DNA from: Halobacteriales archaeon QS_9_67_15
GTDB lineage: Archaea > Halobacteriota > Halobacteria > Halobacteriales > Haloarculaceae
DNA length: 5,209 bases
Assembly: GCA_003023165.1 (NCBI GenBank)
Contig: PXSD01000105.1
Span: 1 to 5,209 of the forward strand
Reading direction: 5' to 3'
Part shown: in pieces, positions 1-5,209 of the stretch
Numbering within the stretch: the first letter of the stretch is position 1
Layout of the letters: every line of letters begins with the position of its first letter
Position numbers and translations under genes: made by a program
Notes under the pieces: model-generated
The model's database searches: none
Told to the model about the DNA's origin: nothing
Seen by the model: only the letters and a program-made list of their open reading frames with translations

Positions 1-82
1 AGTCCCGATAAAAAAAGCGCTCCACCGGCTTTCCGTAACATTTGACGTCGATGGACGGTCATAAGTTGAGATACTAGTGGGA

Positions 83-99
83 TTAATTAAGTATTTTAT
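83..99 (+). promoter_or_regulatory. Probable archaeal TATA-box promoter of the FGE gene
   Basis: The segment holds TTAATTAA (83-90) followed by TATTTTAT (92-99) in an otherwise GC-rich genome. Archaeal TATA boxes lie about 25 bases upstream of the transcription start. That would put initiation near 120-127, essentially on the ATG at 127, and so predicts a leaderless or nearly leaderless transcript, which is common in haloarchaea. The call rests on composition and spacing only. Confidence 0.5.
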
Positions 100-108
100 G
101 GTTTTTGC

Positions 109-123
109 ATTTGAATTTCAAAT
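109..123. promoter_or_regulatory. Perfect 15-bp palindrome, candidate operator
   Basis: ATTTGAA at 109-115 and TTCAAAT at 117-123 are exact reverse complements around a single central T at 116. The site lies between the probable TATA box and the start codon, at the predicted transcription start. A dimeric repressor bound here would block initiation. The regulator is unknown; no copy of this palindrome was noticed ahead of the other genes in the window. Confidence 0.4.
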
Positions 124-126
124 CTT

Positions 127-1093
127 ATGACAACTACTGACATCCTGACAATACCCCACAACTCGTCGCACCCAAACCGTTTACTCCGGACCGCTCGAAA
201 CGCGTCCGTGAGCGAGGACAACCGCGCGTGCTGTAGTCCCGCACGCGAACCCGCCGAAGCCGCCGCGAACACCGCCGAAACCCACTCTGACACGGAGGAC
301 TGGCGCACCGAGCCCGCCACCGACAGCGACGAGCGCACTGACCGGATGGTCCGTGTCGACGGCGGGACCTTCCGGATGGGGACCGACGAGGACGTGGGTT
401 TCCCGGCGGACGGCGAGGGACCGGCGCGTGCGGTCACCACCGACCCGTTCTATGTCGACCGCTACGCCGTCACGAACGCCGAGTTCCTGGCGTTCGTCCG
501 CGAGACGGAGTACACCACCGACGCCGAGCGGTTCGGCTGGTCGTTCGTCTTCGAGGAGTTCGTCCCGGATGCCGACCGCGAGTGCGTCCGGCAGTGGGTC
601 CCCGGCGCTGACTGGTGGGTCGCGGTCGCAGGTGCCGACTGGTTCCACCCCCGCGGCCCGAGTTCGAGCGTCCTCGACGACGACCTGCTGAAACATCCTG
701 TCACGCACGTCTCCCACCGCGACGCGACGGCCTACGCCGACTGGGCTGGCAAGCGACTCCCCACCGAGGCCGAGTGGGAGCGGGGACGGCTACGTCGCGA
801 CCGCGCCCGTCGACGCGTTCGATCCCAACGATTTCGGCCTCTCGAACGTCTGTGGCAACGTCTGGGAGTGGTGTCGCGACTGGTTCAGCGCCGACCACCA
901 CACCACCGACGCCGCTGACGCGGAGAACCCGACCGGACCCGACAGCGGGACGGAGCGCGTGATGCGCGGTGGATCCCATCTCTGTCACGAATCCTGGTGC
1001 AACCGCTACCGACTCGCTGCCCGGTCGAAGAACGACCCCGAGAGCACGACCGGCAACATCGGGTTCAGGTGTGTCGTCGACGCCCCACAGTAG
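127..1093 (+). pseudogene. Formylglycine-generating enzyme (sulfatase-modifying factor), broken by an internal deletion and frameshift
   Basis: An intact relative would oxidise the active-site Cys of type I sulfatases to formylglycine. The first part, frame 1, has the family opening VDGGTFRMGTDE, FYVDRYAVTN, a PVTHVSHRDA segment and GKRLPTEAEWE ending at 780. From about 784 the family continues in frame 2: DGYVATAPVDAF, GNVWEWCRDWF, then RVMRGGSHLCHESWCNRYRL and GFRC, ending with TAG at 1091-1093. Both catalytic cysteines are present (codons 983-985 and 998-1000, CHESWC, matching Cys336 and Cys341 of human SUMF1). About 38-39 residues that normally join EAEWE to DGY are absent, including the NIWQGEFP segment. 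The frame-1 product would run into out-of-frame sequence and stop at 916-918, lacking the cysteines. ATG127 fits the upstream TATA box. GTG208, just before RACCSPARE, and ATG346, at the domain edge, are alternative starts. An assembly error at the junction cannot be excluded. Confidence 0.85.
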
Positions 1094-1106
1094 CTATCAC
1101 TCGGCC

Positions 1107-1116
1107 GATAGAAAAT
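1107..1116 (+). promoter_or_regulatory. Possible TATA element for the lipoprotein hydrolase gene
   Basis: GATAGAAAAT is the only AT-rich stretch in the 68-base gap after the FGE stop codon. About 25 bases downstream falls near 1135-1140, which would leave a leader of some 20-25 bases before ATG1162. No purine-rich ribosome binding site is seen before that ATG. The 3' half of a CTATC...GATAG inverted repeat (1094-1098 and 1107-1111) overlaps the element. The evidence is weak. Confidence 0.3.
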
Positions 1117-1161
1117 GCGTTCGCCAAGCATTGAAGTCCTCACCGCGGTTCCGTCGATCCG

Positions 1162-2676
1162 ATGACGCCCTCCGACTCCGACCTCGGCCGTCGAACAGTC
1201 CTCCGCGCCGTCGCGGGTCTCGCGCTGGCCGGTCCCGTCGCGGGCTGTAACGACAGCGCCGACGACCGGACCGACACCGCGTCCGGACCGGCGACGACCG
1301 GACGACCGACCGCGACGGTCACGCCGACTGTCACGGCACCGCCGACGAAGACGCAGACACCGCCCCTGTCACCGACTCCGACCGCGTCGCGCACGCCGAC
1401 TCCCACGGTGACGCCGACGGGCCGCGAGACTGCCAGCGCGTTCATCACGCGGCTCCGTGCGGGCGAGTTCGAGGCGGCGACCGACCTGTTCGCGGACCGA
1501 CTGGCGAGTCGGATGCCGCCCTCGCGACTCGAACGCTACTGGCTCGGGCTCACTGCCCAACACGGCCCCGTCGAGTCCGTCGGGAGCGTCGAGACCGACA
1601 CTCGCGAGGGCCGGGAAGTCCTCGTCGTGCCAGTCGACTGTGCCGAGGCGACGCAGGACCTGCAACTGGCCACCGGCGACGAGGGGCTCCTGACGGGGCT
1701 GTGGTTCCCGGGCGAGTACTCGTCGCCGGCGTACGTCGACGGCTCGGCGTTCAGCGAGCGGAGGGTAACGCTGGAGCCCGAGGGCTGTTCGCTCCCGGCG
1801 ACGCTGGCCGTTCTCGACGGCGACGGCGACGCCGACGCGGGGACCGCCACTCCCACCGCCTCGGACGACAGCGTCCCCGGCGTCGTCCTCGTCCACGGGA
1901 GCGGCCCGCACGACCGCGACGAGACGATCGGGCCGAACAAACCCTTCCGCGACCTCGCACAGGGGCTCGCCAGCCGCGGCGTCGCGGTTCTGCGCTACGA
2001 GAAACGGACCCACGCCTGCGACGTGCCGCGCGACACGTGGGCCATCGACGACATCATCGTCGACGACGCCGTCCACGCGCTGGGTGTCCTCCGCGACCAA
2101 GACGAGGTCGATCCCGACCGGACCGTCGTCGCGGGCCACAGTATCGGTGCGACCTGCGTCCCCCGCATCGCCGAGCGGGACGGAGACGTGGCTGGCGGGG
2201 CCGTTCTCGCGGGGAACGCTCGCCCGTTCACCGAGGTCTACCCCGAGCAGGTCCGGCACATCTTCGAGGTACAGGGAGGGCTGTCCACGCGGGAGGAGCG
2301 ACAGGTCGAGCAGGTCGAACAGCTGATGGCCGCCGTCGAGGACGGGTCGGTCGCCGACGGCCGCCAGATCGGCCCGCTCCCCGGCATCTGGTGGAAGACA
2401 CTCCACGAGTACGACCAGGTCGCGACGGCCAACCGCGTCGACGCCCCGCTGTTCGTCGCCCACGGCGGCCGCGACTTCCAGATCCCCGTCGGCCCGGCAC
2501 TCGCTGGCTGGCGCGAGGGACTCGACGACGACACCCACCGCTTCGAGCGCTATCCGGACTGCTCGCACCTGTTCCAGCCGGGCACCTCGCCGTCGCTGAC
2601 GACCGAGTACGTCTTCCCCGACAACGTGACGCACGACCTGGTCGCTGACCTGTCTGACTGGGTGAGCGGACTGTAG
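1162..2676 (+). CDS. Exported lipoprotein: DUF3887-like domain plus alpha/beta hydrolase
   Basis: This 504-residue protein is probably a cell-surface serine hydrolase (esterase- or peptidase-like); its substrate is unknown. The N-terminus has a twin-arginine motif (GRRTVL, R10-R11), a hydrophobic stretch and a lipobox VAGC with Cys29, indicating Tat export and lipid anchoring. A Thr/Pro-rich linker at about 36-86 should hold the domains off the membrane. Residues about 87-195 resemble DUF3887, with an FITRLRAGEFEAA start and the GLLTGLWFPGEYSSPAYVD end. The hydrolase domain from about 210 has VLVHGSGPHDRDE (HGSG 245-248, oxyanion region), the nucleophile elbow GHSIGA (Ser327), HGGRD (Asp438) and DCSHLF (His469), so the catalytic triad looks complete. 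This two-domain order is known from secreted hydrolases of Firmicutes and others. A short acidic low-complexity insert lies just before the first hydrolase strand. It starts 68 bases after the FGE stop and probably has its own promoter. Confidence 0.85.
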   Translation: MTPSDSDLGRRTVLRAVAGLALAGPVAGCNDSADDRTDTASGPATTGRPTATVTPTVTAPPTKTQTPPLSPTPTASRTPTPTVTPTGRETASAFITRLRAGEFEAATDLFADRLASRMPPSRLERYWLGLTAQHGPVESVGSVETDTREGREVLVVPVDCAEATQDLQLATGDEGLLTGLWFPGEYSSPAYVDGSAFSERRVTLEPEGCSLPATLAVLDGDGDADAGTATPTASDDSVPGVVLVHGSGPHDRDETIGPNKPFRDLAQGLASRGVAVLRYEKRTHACDVPRDTWAIDDIIVDDAVHALGVLRDQDEVDPDRTVVAGHSIGATCVPRIAERDGDVAGGAVLAGNARPFTEVYPEQVRHIFEVQGGLSTREERQVEQVEQLMAAVEDGSVADGRQIGPLPGIWWKTLHEYDQVATANRVDAPLFVAHGGRDFQIPVGPALAGWREGLDDDTHRFERYPDCSHLFQPGTSPSLTTEYVFPDNVTHDLVADLSDWVSGL

Positions 2677-2684
2677 ACCGGTCG

Positions 2685-2700
2685 ACCGCGGCCGTGGTTT
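2685..2700 (+). terminator. Weak candidate terminator hairpin after the hydrolase gene
   Basis: ACCGC at 2685-2689 can pair with GTGGT at 2694-2698 (one G-U pair) around a GGCC tetraloop, followed directly by TT. The stem lies nine bases after the TAG stop. The T run is short, so this is only suggestive. Confidence 0.25.
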
Positions 2701-2767
2701 CGGGACAGAGTCCTATCAGGTCGCGCCGACCGACGGGTTTGTACTCGTCGCGCGTGAAAGTCCGGTC

Positions 2768-2803
2768 ATGCGACGGGTGTACGCCCGGGTTACGTGGTCA
2801 TGA
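2768..2803 (+). other. Possible 11-codon leader ORF overlapping the regulator start
   Basis: An ATG at 2768 opens a reading frame for MRRVYARVTWS whose TGA (2801-2803) overlaps the regulator ATG (2800-2802) in an ATGA arrangement. A weak TATA-like TTTGTA at 2738-2743 would place a transcript start near 2766, close to this ATG. If transcription begins there, the little frame could be translated leaderless and couple translation to the regulator. The peptide is short and basic, and the overlap may be chance. Confidence 0.2.
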
Positions 2804-3708
2804 GACCGCCAGCCGACGACACGGAGCAGGGCGACGACTCCGACGAATCGACGCGGATAGACCCGGCCGAGGCGTTCGCGGCGCTCTCGGACCCGCTCCG
2901 GGTCGATATCCTCCGCGCGCTCTCGACAGTCCACCGCGAGTCCGGACGGGAGCCGGTCGGGTTTGCAGCCCTCCGCAGGCGCGTCGACGTGCGCGATTCC
3001 GGCCGGTTTCGCTACCACCTGAACGAACTCCGCGACCACTTCGTCCGGAACGTTGAAGGCGGCTACCGACTCACCAACACCGGGCTCGAAGTCGTCGCCG
3101 CTATGATCGCGGGGACCTACACCGACCGCGCGTCGCTGGGTCCCGGGGCGCTCGACAGCGACTGCCCGGTCTGTCACAGCCCCGCGGTCGCCGTCTACGA
3201 GAACGGCCGCTGTACGGTCACCTGCGAGCGCGACCACCCGCTGTTCGGGTGGACCCTCCCGCCGGCCACTACCGCCGACGCGACGCTCTCGGAGGTGGTT
3301 TCGCTCGCCGAACTGTTCGCCCGGCAGGCCATCGAGCGCGGACTGGCAGGCGTCTGCCCGAAGTGCTCTACTCCGGTCGACCCGGCGGTCGTCGTCGACC
3401 CTGACGATACCACCGACGGACCGACGCCGGGACTCCGCGTCGCCTGTGACACCTGCGGTGCCCGTCTCGTCGGCCCGGTCGGGTTCTGCCTGCTCGTCGA
3501 TCCGGTGGTCGCCGCGTTCTATCGCCGTCACGACCGCCCGCTGGACGAGCGACACGTCTGGGAACCGGCCTTCGTCACCGACGACGACACGGTCTCCGTC
3601 GCCGAGACGGACCCGGTCCGCGTCGACGTCACCGTCTCGTTGGACGACGAGTCTCTCGCCGTCACGGTCGACGACGAGGGTACCGTCTTCGTCCGCGACG
3701 ATAACTGA
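2800..3708 (+). CDS. Winged-helix (ArsR-like) transcriptional regulator with Cys-rich zinc-binding C-terminal region
   Basis: This 302-residue protein is probably a cytoplasmic DNA-binding regulator of a type common in haloarchaea. After an acidic tail, residues about 22-100 form a winged helix: EAFAALSDPLRVDILRAL is a classic ArsR-type first helix, then FAALRRRVDVRDSGRFRYHL covers the recognition region, and GGYRLTNTG is the wing. The C-terminal part has two paired-Cys blocks, C122-x2-C125 with C138 and C142, and C186-x2-C189 with C216-x2-C219, which look like zinc-ribbon knuckles. The end is a beta-rich acidic segment. ATG2800 is preferred; a GTG two codons upstream (2794) is also in frame. 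It lies directly upstream of two membrane-protein genes on the same strand, which are its likeliest targets or partners. The ligand or signal cannot be read from the sequence; bound zinc could be structural or sensory. Confidence 0.8.
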   Translation: MRPPADDTEQGDDSDESTRIDPAEAFAALSDPLRVDILRALSTVHRESGREPVGFAALRRRVDVRDSGRFRYHLNELRDHFVRNVEGGYRLTNTGLEVVAAMIAGTYTDRASLGPGALDSDCPVCHSPAVAVYENGRCTVTCERDHPLFGWTLPPATTADATLSEVVSLAELFARQAIERGLAGVCPKCSTPVDPAVVVDPDDTTDGPTPGLRVACDTCGARLVGPVGFCLLVDPVVAAFYRRHDRPLDERHVWEPAFVTDDDTVSVAETDPVRVDVTVSLDDESLAVTVDDEGTVFVRDDN

Positions 3709-3771
3709 CAGATGTCGAATAGAAGTCTCGTTCGCCGAGGGCTGAAGGGGACGGCGACGGTAGCTGTTCGT

Positions 3772-4020
3772 ATGACAGCGAACAGGTCTGAATCGGAGGA
3801 GACCGGGCTGGTCGCCGAAGCGCGGTCGATGGCGGCTTCGCCGGCGCTGTACGTCGGCGCAGTCACGGTCGTCGTTGCGAACGAAGTCGTCGAGTGGCTC
3901 CCGCTCTCGGACACCGCCGCGGCGCTCGCGCTCTTCCCCATCGCGCTCGCACTGCTGTACGGACAGTTGCTGGTCGTCGTCGCGCTCGGACACCGTGGCT
4001 ACGGGCGGTGGTGTGCGTGA
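3772..4020 (+). CDS. Small two-helix membrane protein, function unknown
   Basis: I do not recognise a family. From ATG3772 the product has 82 residues: an acidic cytosolic-looking start (SESEETG), a hydrophobic helix at about 23-43 (ALYVGAVTVVVANEVVEWL) and a second at about 48-72 (ending LLYGQLLVVVAL), then a short basic tail HRGYGRW. An in-frame ATG at 3712, four bases after the regulator stop, would add 20 basic residues encoded partly by codons rare in haloarchaea (AAT, AGA, AGT), so the later start is preferred without certainty. The TGA at 4018-4020 lies 10 bases before ATG4031 of the next gene, which suggests co-transcription. It may be an accessory subunit or small partner of that membrane protein; this is inference from position only. 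Confidence 0.6.
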   Translation: MTANRSESEETGLVAEARSMAASPALYVGAVTVVVANEVVEWLPLSDTAAALALFPIALALLYGQLLVVVALGHRGYGRWCA

Positions 4021-4030
4021 TCGACACCAG

Positions 4031-4630
4031 ATGCGGCCGGTGGGGACCGAACGCCGACCCGCTCGCGGACACTCCGGGGCCGTAACCGTGTACGCCGACC
4101 CGGACCCCGAGTGTGCGGAGGACGACTGGGGAGCGACGCGAGCAGTCGCGGTCCCGCTCGCGGTTGCCGCCGCGTTCGCCGGCGTCTACGTCGGCACGTA
4201 CGGGGTCGACCGCTACCTCGACTACGTGACGATGCTCGGCCCTCGCGGCGAGTGGCTCCAGTTCGTCGTGATGGGCGGGCTAATCGTCGGGCACGGTGCG
4301 GTTCACGCGATGACGTACGCCGTGCTCGGCGAAGGGTCGTGGCGCGACGTGAGGGTCGACGTGTCGCTGTTCCCCGACGGACTCGACCCGGTTCGCGTGG
4401 CCGTCCTCCCCGACGGACCGATCCGCCGGTCGGCCTACCTGCTCGGTGTCGCCGCACCCGGCCTCCTGCTGGGCGTCGCTCCGTGCGCGTGGGCGCTCCT
4501 GACCGGCACCCCGCTGGCGTTGTTCGTCGGCCTCGTCGGCGTCCTCCTGACTGGTTCGGACGTGTCCGAACTGCTCGCGACGCTCGGTGTCTCCGACACC
4601 GCCGCGGACCGCGAGTTCGTCACCGGCTGA
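4031..4630 (+). CDS. DUF3267-like membrane protein (putative zincin-peptidase family) lacking the catalytic Glu
   Basis: The 199-residue product has four hydrophobic segments, at about 37-57, 75-98, 134-158 and 160-176. The pattern fits DUF3267: a helix carrying an HExxH-type motif, a GxxxWRDVRVDVSLFPDG stretch, then RRSAYLLGVAAPGLLLGVAP and a late TGSD (Asp177). At the metal-binding motif, however, the sequence reads H88-G-A-V-H92, codons CAC GGT GCG GTT CAC at 4292-4306. Both His ligands remain but the general-base Glu is Gly. Going from a Glu codon to GGT needs two base changes, so a single sequencing error does not explain it. The protein may be an inactive pseudo-peptidase with a binding or regulatory role. 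The start is uncertain: GTG4013 overlaps the preceding gene, and GTG4088 gives 180 residues and drops a basic stretch in favour of the acidic YADPDPE beginning. Family assignment is from recalled motifs, not a search. Confidence 0.65.
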   Translation: MRPVGTERRPARGHSGAVTVYADPDPECAEDDWGATRAVAVPLAVAAAFAGVYVGTYGVDRYLDYVTMLGPRGEWLQFVVMGGLIVGHGAVHAMTYAVLGEGSWRDVRVDVSLFPDGLDPVRVAVLPDGPIRRSAYLLGVAAPGLLLGVAPCAWALLTGTPLALFVGLVGVLLTGSDVSELLATLGVSDTAADREFVTG

Positions 4631-4747
4631 GCGGTCCGCTTCCCGTTCGTACGGCGCTGTTTCGCGGCCTCACTGCCGGTCGGCACGCTCGCCAGCGCGC
4701 GCCACAGCAGAGAATCGAGTCGAAACCCCTCTCAGCGAACTCCTCAC
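4631..4747. other. Convergent intergenic region
   Basis: This 117-base gap separates the ends of two converging genes. I see no gene, no clear hairpin and no T run long enough on either strand to name a terminator. Confidence 0.5.
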
Positions 4748-5209
4748 TCACCGGTTCAGCGTGTGGACGGCCTCGCCGAGCGCGTTGGCGCAGGCCTCGC
4801 GGACGGCCTCCGAGAGCGTCGGATGCGTGTGGACCGTCGCGGCCACGTCCTCTAACTGTGCTCCCATCTCGACGGCGAGGGCGAGTTCGCCGATGAGTTC
4901 GGAGGCCTCGGGCGCGACGACCTGTGCGCCGAGGACGAACTCGCTGTCGGCGTCGCCGACGACGCGGACGAACCCCTCGTCTTCGCCGTGGGTCAGCGCG
5001 CGACCGTTCGCGCGGAGCGGGAACTGTCCGACGACGGGGTCGAAACCGGCCTCCTCGGCCTCGACCTCGGTCATCCCGACGGTGCCGATCTCGGGGTCCG
5101 TGAAGACGGCGGCCGGGATGGCCTGGTGGTCGAGCGCGGACGGCTCGCCGGTGATGACCTCTGCGGCGACCTCGCCCTCCGCGCTGGCCTTGTGCGCGAG
5201 CATCGGCTC
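4748..5209 (-). CDS. lpdA: Dihydrolipoyl dehydrogenase (E3), C-terminal part, cut by window edge
   Basis: E3 is the FAD flavoprotein that reoxidises the dihydrolipoyl groups of 2-oxoacid dehydrogenase and glycine-cleavage complexes, passing electrons to NAD+. The 153 residues visible start with EPMLAHKAS, the helix at the end of the FAD domain that follows the conserved GD motif (outside the window). The dimerisation domain follows: IPAAVFTDPEIGTVGMTE is its usual opening, and the end has HTHPTLSEAV, the HxHPTLxE signature whose His and Glu form the catalytic acid-base pair for the disulfide centre of the partner subunit. The redox-active CxxxxC and the NAD-binding region lie upstream, beyond the right edge. 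The family is about 470 residues, so roughly one third is present. The stop is TGA (complement of 4748-4750). An ATG at 5201-5203 is an internal Met, not the start. Thioredoxin-type relatives such as mercuric or glutathione reductase are less likely given the HPTLSE context. Confidence 0.93.
   Translation of the reverse strand, partial: EPMLAHKASAEGEVAAEVITGEPSALDHQAIPAAVFTDPEIGTVGMTEVEAEEAGFDPVVGQFPLRANGRALTHGEDEGFVRVVGDADSEFVLGAQVVAPEASELIGELALAVEMGAQLEDVAATVHTHPTLSEAVREACANALGEAVHTLNR

Larger units (their letters stand above)
1..126. other. AT-richer intergenic region before the FGE gene
   Basis: No gene can be supported here. The rightmost 50 bases are clearly richer in A/T than the rest of the window and carry the promoter-like signals listed separately. 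A run of seven A at 10-16 would read as T7 on the minus strand; it could be part of a leftward promoter or a terminator, but nothing in the window decides which. Frame 2 is open from the left edge to a TAA at 62-64 and could be the last 20 codons of an upstream gene, but the stretch is too short to judge. Confidence 0.5.

Noticed and set aside
781..918. Tail of the first FGE frame as a genuine alternative C-terminus
   Set aside because: Those residues are Arg-rich out-of-frame sequence, while the neighbouring frame carries clear FGE motifs over the same bases.
1094..1111. CTATC...GATAG hairpin after the FGE stop as a terminator
   Set aside because: The stem is only five base pairs and is followed by A residues rather than T, so it does not fit a terminator.
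1294..1425. Repetitive-looking DNA in the hydrolase gene
   Set aside because: It is explained by the Thr/Pro-rich linker of the lipoprotein rather than by a separate repeat element.
1369..2634. Long minus-strand open frame of 421 codons
   Set aside because: It is antisense to the hydrolase gene, whose signal peptide, domains and catalytic triad are all recognisable. High GC with G/C at third positions routinely opens such antisense frames.
1701..2648. Plus-strand frame of 315 codons overlapping the hydrolase
   Set aside because: The translation is extremely Arg-rich, the usual product of reading a haloarchaeal gene out of frame.
2679..2688. CGGTCGACCG perfect 10-bp palindrome after the hydrolase stop
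   Set aside because: Short GC palindromes built on GTCGAC are expected often in this base composition, and the site lies before a gap with no clear promoter alignment.
2716..3993. Long minus-strand open frame of 425 codons
   Set aside because: It is antisense to the winged-helix regulator and the small membrane gene, Arg-rich and without any recognisable motif.
4111..4896. Plus-strand frame of 261 codons across the DUF3267-like gene and the E3 end
   Set aside because: It is Arg/Pro-rich and shadows two better-supported genes on opposite strands.

Overview
The window looks like chromosomal DNA of a halophilic archaeon (class Halobacteria). It is GC-rich with strong G/C preference at third codon positions. 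Its proteins are rich in Asp and Glu. One gene has a Tat-type lipoprotein signal followed by a Thr/Pro linker, and start codons have little or no Shine-Dalgarno sequence, all usual in this group. I cannot name the genus.

Layout, left to right. Positions 1-126 are an AT-richer intergenic region with a likely TATA element and a perfect 15-bp palindrome just ahead of the first gene. Positions 127-1093 hold a formylglycine-generating enzyme (sulfatase-modifying factor) gene. It keeps the start of the domain and the C-terminal catalytic cysteine pair, but an internal deletion of roughly 116 bp near 781-784 also shifts the frame, so I call it a pseudogene. Positions 1162-2676 encode an exported lipoprotein with a DUF3887-like domain and an alpha/beta-hydrolase domain with a complete Ser-Asp-His triad.

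Positions 2800-4630 form a compact same-strand cluster. It contains a winged-helix regulator with paired Cys zinc-binding motifs, an 82-residue two-helix membrane protein, and a four-helix membrane protein. The last resembles the DUF3267 putative zincin-peptidase family, but its HExxH motif reads HGAVH, so the catalytic Glu is missing. Close spacing suggests the three are expressed together. A regulator paired with a catalytically dead membrane peptidase is the most unusual arrangement in the window, though any joint function is inference.

On the opposite strand, 4748-5209 is the C-terminal third of dihydrolipoyl dehydrogenase, cut by the window edge and converging on the membrane cluster. 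I found no RNA gene, CRISPR array, insertion sequence or transposase.
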